Source of the DNA: Candidatus Roizmanbacteria bacterium
Lineage (GTDB): Bacteria > Patescibacteriota > Microgenomatia > GCA-001788215 > 2-01-FULL-40-14
DNA: 10,083 bases
Reading direction: 5' to 3'
NCBI GenBank assembly: GCA_016203755.1
Contig: JACQMD010000038.1
Coordinates: 1-10,083, forward strand
Part shown: piece after piece, positions 5,769 through 10,083 of the stretch
How the letters are laid out: the number at the start of each line of letters is the position of its first letter
Numbering within the stretch: the first letter of the stretch is position 1
The notes under the pieces: model-generated
The model's input: the letters and a program-made list of their open reading frames with translations, nothing else
Told to the model about the DNA's origin: nothing
Databases searched by the model: none
Program-made: the position numbers and the translations under genes

Positions 5769-6031
5769 TGGGAGATGTAACGACACATCCAGTCACAACA
5801 AGCGACGGAAAGAAAGTAACGGTCAAAATTGATCGAAATCTTTGTATAGGGGCAGCATCCTGTGTTGCGGTGGCGCCCAAAATGTTTGCACTTGATAATG
5901 AAGCGAAAGCAATAGTTCTTGATACTGCGGGAGAAGAATCCTTCCAGGCCGCAGTTGATGCGGCTAAATCTTGCCCCGTTGCAGCCATTTTCATCGTTGA
6001 TGAACAAGGCAACCAGGTGTATCCCTCTTAA
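5768..6031 (+). CDS. Small single-cluster ferredoxin with three cysteines (CxxAxxC...CP)
   Basis: An 87-residue soluble electron carrier. The cluster motif is Cys26-I-G-Ala29-A-S-Cys32 with Cys69-Pro70 further on (SCPVAAI), and it matches the family with CIGAxxCVAVAP and a later CPVxAI. The second cysteine of the usual CxxCxxC is alanine here, leaving three ligands. That predicts a [3Fe-4S] cluster, or a [4Fe-4S] cluster with a non-cysteine fourth ligand, as is known for one-cluster ferredoxins with Asp, His or Ala at this position. The start overlaps the sufU stop (TAATG), so translation is probably coupled. It lies directly between the SUF genes, which could load its cluster, and korAB, which needs a ferredoxin acceptor; that partnership is inferred from position. 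Confidence 0.9.
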   Translation: MGDVTTHPVTTSDGKKVTVKIDRNLCIGAASCVAVAPKMFALDNEAKAIVLDTAGEESFQAAVDAAKSCPVAAIFIVDEQGNQVYPS

Positions 6032-6048
6032 TACGTAACCATTTGTTT

Positions 6049-7797
6049 ATGAGAGCAACCTATACCTTCAAAATTGGCGGACAGGCAGGATTTGGTATTA
6101 TGACCATAGGGCTGGTCTTTTCAAAATTGTGCACCCGATCCGGTTACCAGATATTTGATTATTTCGAATATCCCTCCCTTATCCGCGGCGGTCACAATGT
6201 GACGGAAACTCATTTTGGAAAGGATGAAGTATTTTCGCAAGAACGCGGAGTAAATCTTCTGGTTGCGTTAAATCGTGAAACCGTTGATCTTCATACTGCC
6301 GAAATGAAAGAAGGAAGTGGGGTCGTGTTTGATCCTGATGATTTTCAGGCAGAACAAACATTATTTGGAGGAAGAAACGTTCATTTGTTTCCCGTTCCGA
6401 TGAAGCAAATTATCAAAAAACTCGGAGTGCTGGAACTCATGAAAAACAATATTGCGCTCGGTGCAGTTGCGGGAATATTTGGATTTCCGTTTGAAAACTT
6501 GGCGGGCATTATTGCCGATGCATTTGCAGATAAGGGCGAAAAAATTATTACGGACAATCAAGCGGTTGCAAAAGAAGGATATACCTATGCCCAACAACAG
6601 AATTTTCGACTTGGCGAACCACTTGGCGGAGAAATTGGAAAGAAAGATTGCACTGTTATGACGGGCAATGAAGCAATAGCCATTGGTGCCATAGCTGCCG
6701 GATGTCAGTTTTATGCTGCGTATCCAATGACCCCGTCCTCACCTATTCTTCACTATTTGGCGGGTAAAGCAGGGGAAACAGGTATGGTGGTACGGCATGC
6801 AGAAGACGAGATTGCGGTTATCAACGAAGCGCTTGGCGCATCATTTGCGGGAGTCCGGAGTATGGTCGGGACAAGCGGCGGTGGATTTGCACTCATGAAT
6901 GAAACCGTTTCATTTCTAGGAGTTGCCGAAATAGGACTTGTTATCATTATGGGTCAACGCCCTGGTCCTGCAACAGGACTGCCCACATGGACAGAACAGG
7001 CAGAATTACAATACGTTATACGAGCCGGCCATGGGGAGTTTCCCAAAATAGTTCTTGCCCCGGGAGATATTGATGAGGCGATGCAACTGACACTAAAAGC
7101 ATTTGACATGGCCGATATGTACCAGACACCCGTTATCATTTTAACCGACAAATATATTGCTGAATCTCACAGGAGTATTCCCCTAACAACTATTAATTCT
7201 CTTATAGCAAATTACACGCCTAATCGGGGAAAAGTCGAATCTCCCAATCCAAACCAGTCAGAAGTACTTCCTTATCCACGCTATCGACCAACGGAAGATG
7301 GCATATCTGCCCGTATTTATCCGGGTATCAAAGGATATTTCTATCAGGCAAACTCATATGAACATATTGAAGACGGACATACGACAGAAGATGCAACTGT
7401 CCGAAAGGAACAAGTTGACAAACGCAACCAAAAAGCAAAAACATACTTAACAAATCATTTCCAGCTCCCAAAACTCTATGGCAATCCAGATGCTGCAACC
7501 ACTGTTGTTGCATGGGGAAGCATAAGATTCCCTATCATGGAAGCATTTGCAGCATATCCGGAACTTAACGCAAACCTGTTGCATTTTACTCATATGTGGC
7601 CGATGGATGGAGCAAAAGTTGCAGCAGAACTTGCCAAATACAAAAATCTCGTACTAGTTGAAAATAATTCAACGGCACAGTTAGGTCAATTACTTCGTCA
7701 GGAGACGGGGATTCTTATTGAAAGAAAACTATTGAAATATGACGGTAGACCGATCTATCCGGAGGAGATAATGGAGTTTATTAAAACAAATACATGA
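6049..7797 (+). CDS. korA: 2-oxoacid:ferredoxin oxidoreductase, fused gamma-alpha subunit (KorA)
   Basis: With KorB it oxidatively decarboxylates a 2-oxoacid to acyl-CoA and CO2 and reduces ferredoxin. The 582 residues form an N-terminal gamma domain (about 1-185: YTFKIGGQAGFGIMTIGLVF, YPSLIRGGHN), then the alpha pyrimidine-binding domain (from about 205: TGNEAIAIGAIAAG, YPMTPSSPI, RHAEDEIAVINEALGASFAG, GTSGGGFALMNE, GQRPGPATGLPT), and a C-terminal transketolase-C-like domain (VVAWGS, HMWPMD, LVLVENNSTAQLGQLLR). The gamma-alpha fusion and length fit KorA of the two-subunit 2-oxoglutarate type. Substrate cannot be fixed from sequence alone; pyruvate or branched-chain acids remain possible. The ATG at 6049 was preferred to a TTG at 6043 because family N-termini begin just before this point. 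It ends in an ATGA overlap with the next gene. Confidence 0.93.
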   Translation: MRATYTFKIGGQAGFGIMTIGLVFSKLCTRSGYQIFDYFEYPSLIRGGHNVTETHFGKDEVFSQERGVNLLVALNRETVDLHTAEMKEGSGVVFDPDDFQAEQTLFGGRNVHLFPVPMKQIIKKLGVLELMKNNIALGAVAGIFGFPFENLAGIIADAFADKGEKIITDNQAVAKEGYTYAQQQNFRLGEPLGGEIGKKDCTVMTGNEAIAIGAIAAGCQFYAAYPMTPSSPILHYLAGKAGETGMVVRHAEDEIAVINEALGASFAGVRSMVGTSGGGFALMNETVSFLGVAEIGLVIIMGQRPGPATGLPTWTEQAELQYVIRAGHGEFPKIVLAPGDIDEAMQLTLKAFDMADMYQTPVIILTDKYIAESHRSIPLTTINSLIANYTPNRGKVESPNPNQSEVLPYPRYRPTEDGISARIYPGIKGYFYQANSYEHIEDGHTTEDATVRKEQVDKRNQKAKTYLTNHFQLPKLYGNPDAATTVVAWGSIRFPIMEAFAAYPELNANLLHFTHMWPMDGAKVAAELAKYKNLVLVENNSTAQLGQLLRQETGILIERKLLKYDGRPIYPEEIMEFIKTNT

Positions 7798-8123
7798 ATA
7801 AACGCTTTTTTAAATTGCGATTTATACTTCCTGGTACTGCACTTATATTGCTACTGATTGGAGATATACTTGAATCGTTAAATGTTATGAGGTCATGCGA
7901 TTGGATACTTTGTTCCGGTGTTGGATTTTTCATCTCCTTTTTAGTATTAATACCTCCTATAATTGCTTGTACGCCTTTTCATATTATATTTAAGTTTTGC
8001 TCTCTCACGAATAATAATTACTTTTACTTAGTTTATATACCATTAACTTTTGCAGTTTACTTTATTATTGGATATTTGATTGAGAGATTGTTTAGCTTAA
8101 TGCGCAAAATTAGGTTAGTTTAG
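7794..8123 (+). CDS. Unidentified small membrane protein with three predicted helices
   Basis: A 109-residue, strongly hydrophobic protein that I do not recognise. Likely membrane segments are residues about 10-27 (FILPGTALILLLIG...), 37-57 (WILCSGVGFFISFLVLI) and 77-100 (FYLVYIPLTFAVYFIIGYLI), with a basic N-terminus (NKRFFKLR) and a basic C-terminal tail (MRKIRLV). There are cysteines at 35, 40, 59 and 69 but no clear metal motif. It starts in a 4-nt ATGA overlap with korA and separates korA from korB, which are normally adjacent. Its bases are clearly more AT-rich than those of the genes on either side, suggesting later arrival. The membrane prediction is firm; function is unknown, and a real product is likely but not certain. 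Confidence 0.7.
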   Translation: MNKRFFKLRFILPGTALILLLIGDILESLNVMRSCDWILCSGVGFFISFLVLIPPIIACTPFHIIFKFCSLTNNNYFYLVYIPLTFAVYFIIGYLIERLFSLMRKIRLV

Positions 8124-8183
8124 AATAATTCGATAAACTAAATTAGATTTTATGGTCTCGTAATCTTTTGATTTAATCAACAT

Positions 8184-9026
8184 ATGAATCCAAACGACTA
8201 CAATGCATACTTTCCCACCTGGTGTCCCGGGTGCGGGAACTTTGGCATCTGGGGATCGCTCAAAAACGCATTCATAAAACTTGGCTGGCGGCCAGACAGT
8301 TTTGCTATTGTCTATGGAGTAGGCTGTTCAGGAAACATGAACGACTTTATGAAGGCGTACGGGCTACATTCGTTGCATGGCCGTGCTCTTCCCAATGCCA
8401 TCGGCATCCGGCTCGCCAATCACAATCTACCCGTTTTAGTAACTGCAGGAGATGGAGATTTATTGGGAGAAGGCGGGAATCATTTTATGCACGCATGTCG
8501 GGGAAATTACGACATTACCGTTGTCCTCCATAATAACCAGGTATACGGATTGACCACCGGACAAGTTTCCCCAACATCACTCAAAGGCACAAAATCAAAA
8601 TCAACTCCTGCAGGTCTCATTGAAGAACCTATTCATCCAACTGCTCTTGCCATTACCCAGGGAGCCACATTTGTCGCCCAGGGATTTGCCGGAGATCAGC
8701 CGCATTTGACGGAACTGATTCTTGCGGGGATCCAACACAAAGGATTTGCCGTGATTAACACGTATCAGCCGTGTGTGACGTTTAATAAACTCAACACCTA
8801 CCAGTGGTTCCGCGAACGAATATATAAATTAGATGAGTCTCACAATAAAACAGATAAAATGGGTGCGCTCACAAAAGCTATGGAGCAGGAAAAAATTCCG
8901 CTCGGAGTACTCTATCAGGTAGAGAAGCAAACATATGAGGAGAGTTTAACTCAGCTACAACATGGGCCACTCATCGGGCAAACACAAAAGCGGCCGATTG
9001 ATGGATTAATGCAGGAATTTGTATAA
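8184..9026 (+). CDS. korB: 2-oxoacid:ferredoxin oxidoreductase, beta subunit (KorB)
   Basis: The 280-residue catalytic subunit binds thiamine diphosphate and one [4Fe-4S] cluster. Cluster ligands are Cys14 and Cys17 (TWCPGCGNFG), Cys48 (GVGCSGN) and Cys197 (QPCVTFN), matching the four-cysteine pattern of two-subunit oxidoreductases. The thiamine diphosphate/Mg motif starts at Gly89-Asp90-Gly-Asp (AGDGDLLGEGGNH) and ends near Asn117-Asn118 (LHNNQVYGLTTGQ). GQVSPTS and the TYQPC segment are also typical. There is no extra ferredoxin-like domain, so electrons must leave to a separate ferredoxin, plausibly the one encoded upstream. Sixty bases of AT-rich DNA (8124-8183) with no clear promoter, hairpin or ribosome site precede the ATG. 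No terminator is visible in the 16 bases before the next promoter. Confidence 0.95.
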   Translation: MNPNDYNAYFPTWCPGCGNFGIWGSLKNAFIKLGWRPDSFAIVYGVGCSGNMNDFMKAYGLHSLHGRALPNAIGIRLANHNLPVLVTAGDGDLLGEGGNHFMHACRGNYDITVVLHNNQVYGLTTGQVSPTSLKGTKSKSTPAGLIEEPIHPTALAITQGATFVAQGFAGDQPHLTELILAGIQHKGFAVINTYQPCVTFNKLNTYQWFRERIYKLDESHNKTDKMGALTKAMEQEKIPLGVLYQVEKQTYEESLTQLQHGPLIGQTQKRPIDGLMQEFV

Positions 9027-9042
9027 CCGTTAAACATACCTC

Positions 9043-9071
9043 TTGACAATTAGCAGTCACTATGATACAGT
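9043..9071 (+). promoter_or_regulatory. Sigma70-type promoter of lon with extended -10
   Basis: A perfect -35 TTGACA (9043-9048), a 17-nt spacer and TACAGT (9066-9071, four of six matches to TATAAT) preceded by TG at 9063-9064, which makes an extended -10. Transcription should start near 9078-9079, only about 5-6 nt before the lon ATG at 9084, so the message would be nearly leaderless. No Shine-Dalgarno sequence is present. Confidence 0.75.
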
Positions 9072-9076
9072 GCTAA
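9050..9076 (+). promoter_or_regulatory. CIRCE operator (HrcA heat-shock repressor site)
   Basis: TTAGCAGTC at 9050-9058, nine bases, then CAGTGCTAA at 9068-9076. The CIRCE consensus is TTAGCACTC-N9-GAGTGCTAA, so each half-site has one mismatch and the spacing is exact. The outer arms AATTAGCA (9048-9055) and TGCTAATT (9071-9078) are perfectly complementary. It covers the spacer and the -10 of the promoter, so HrcA binding would block RNA polymerase. This predicts release of lon expression on heat stress. hrcA itself is not in the window. Confidence 0.8.
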
Positions 9077-9083
9077 TTCACGT

Positions 9084-10083
9084 ATGCCGACACTACTTAC
9101 CTTATCAAGCGAAAAGAAATATCCCATTATTCCAATCCGCAACGGCGTGGTATTTCCGCATACGGAAAGTGTATTAATTTTTGGGAGACCCCGATCAGTT
9201 GCCGCCATTGACTCTGCATTCAAACAGAATTCTCTGGCAGTTGTCGTGATGCAAAAAAATCCGAATGTTAATGAGCCGACAGCTTCTGATTTATATGGTA
9301 TCGGAACGCTGGTCAAAATTGAGAAAATTCTTAAGAATAACGATGGCCACGGGAAAACTGAGATTAATGCATTAATTCGCGGATTGGAACGGGTGCAAAT
9401 TCTTTCCTTTGATACGTTTGAACCCTTTTTACACGGGACGGTTATTACAGTTCCGGAGACAATACAGGAAGACAATGAGATGCAGGCTCTGGTGAAGCAC
9501 ATAACCAACCAGCTGAAGCGGGCAGTGAGTTTGGGGAAAAGCATGGATTTTATTTCGTTTATGAAGATTACAGGAGGGTTGCCCGTGCTTGAGCTGACCA
9601 ATCAAATCGCATCAGTGGTTGAGATGAAAGCTGAAGATCGGCAACAACTGCTTGAGGAGGGGAATATAAAGAAGCGGCTGACATCGCTCGTTGCATACCT
9701 CAACGCTGAAATCCGTGTGCTTGAGATAGAAAAAAATATTGAAACAAAAACACAGGAAAAATTTGACAAGAGTTTTCGGAAAACTGTACTGGAAGAACGG
9801 CTCAAGACCATTGAAAAAGAACTTGGAAAAGATGGAGAAAATCGTGAGATCAAGCAATATCTGGATAAAATTCGCAAAGTAAAAATGCCGGTTGAGGTTG
9901 AAAAAAAAGCCCGCCAGGAACTTCGTCGTCTTTCTCAAATGTCTCAATACAATCCCGAAGCCTCGTATGTGCGATCCTATCTTGACTGGTTGACGGAAAT
10001 TCCATGGGATTTTGCCTCGCGTGGCAATCTTGACATGAAGCATGCCGAGAAAATTCTGGACGAAGATCATTACGGGCTAAAAA
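9084..10083 (+). CDS. lon: Lon protease, N-terminal part (cut off by the window end)
   Basis: ATP-dependent AAA+ serine protease that degrades misfolded and regulatory proteins in the cytoplasm. The frame runs from ATG 9084 through the last base without a stop, giving 333 residues. The N-terminal LAN (substrate-binding) domain covers about residues 10-210: YPIIPIRNGVVFPHTESVLI, LYGIGTLVKIEKI, INALIRGLERVQIL. It is followed by a long charged helical segment (about 200-290, FRKTVLEERLKTIEKELG) and the start of the ATPase module (SYVRSYLDWLTEIPWDFAS, ...KILDEDHYGLK). The Walker and Ser-Lys catalytic sites lie beyond the window. It has its own promoter and CIRCE site, so it is a separate heat-shock-type unit from the upstream operon. 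The identification rests on order and motifs and is firm. Confidence 0.94.
   Translation, partial: MPTLLTLSSEKKYPIIPIRNGVVFPHTESVLIFGRPRSVAAIDSAFKQNSLAVVVMQKNPNVNEPTASDLYGIGTLVKIEKILKNNDGHGKTEINALIRGLERVQILSFDTFEPFLHGTVITVPETIQEDNEMQALVKHITNQLKRAVSLGKSMDFISFMKITGGLPVLELTNQIASVVEMKAEDRQQLLEEGNIKKRLTSLVAYLNAEIRVLEIEKNIETKTQEKFDKSFRKTVLEERLKTIEKELGKDGENREIKQYLDKIRKVKMPVEVEKKARQELRRLSQMSQYNPEASYVRSYLDWLTEIPWDFASRGNLDMKHAEKILDEDHYGLK

Noticed and set aside
6043..6048. TTG at 6043 as the korA start
   Set aside because: It adds only Met-Phe before an ATG that fits family N-termini better.
9061..9066. TATGAT as the lon -10 box
   Set aside because: It would be only 12 bases from TTGACA; TACAGT at 9066-9071 has 17-base spacing and an extended TG.
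9050..9601. Antisense open frame of 183 codons opposite lon
   Set aside because: It lies wholly across the promoter and the well-conserved Lon N-terminal domain and has no recognisable product; it is a shadow of lon coding.

Overview
The window is a densely packed, all-plus-strand bacterial region of low to moderate GC. It holds an iron-sulfur cluster assembly (SUF) operon, then a small ferredoxin, then a 2-oxoacid:ferredoxin oxidoreductase, and finally the start of a separately promoted lon protease gene. TGA is used as a stop (korA), so the code looks standard. The very short SufD, the near absence of Shine-Dalgarno sequences and the low-complexity inserts inside conserved enzymes would fit a small-genome lineage such as Patescibacteria/CPR. 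That placement is an inference; no marker gene here proves it.

Layout: sufC (5' end cut off by the window edge), 1-726; a small gene broken by a frameshift, about 732-973; sufB with a 355-residue intein carrying a LAGLIDADG endonuclease, 976-3435; a minimal sufD, 3495-4052; sufS cysteine desulfurase, 4060-5322; sufU scaffold or sulfur-transfer protein, 5382-5768; a ferredoxin with three cluster cysteines, 5768-6031; korA (fused gamma and alpha domains), 6049-7797; an AT-rich three-helix membrane protein of unknown function, 7794-8123; korB, 8184-9026. A sigma70-type promoter overlapped by a CIRCE (HrcA) operator then drives lon, 9084 to the right edge, where it is truncated. Genes are 1-60 nt apart or overlap by 1-4 nt, so sufC through korB probably form one transcription unit.

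How it fits together: SufS takes sulfur from cysteine and SufU relays it to the SufBCD assembly machine. The clusters made are needed by the two next products, the ferredoxin and the [4Fe-4S]-containing KorB. KorAB oxidises a 2-oxoacid with CoA and gives electrons to a ferredoxin, plausibly the one encoded beside it. The operon therefore seems to join cluster synthesis to its main client.

The most unusual structure is non-coding or repeat-derived. Two intergenic spacers (sufB-sufD and sufS-sufU) are each filled by a BIME-like element with the same plan: GTAG, T, hairpin, spacer, hairpin, A, CTAC. The second supplies the sufS stop codon. Three suf genes carry in-frame low-complexity inserts: SufC twice (heptamer repeats; a GATC-rich double hairpin), SufS once and SufU once (an octamer repeat). 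sufB carries the intein next to a conserved cysteine. The cluster thus looks like a repeated landing site for small mobile or expanding DNA.
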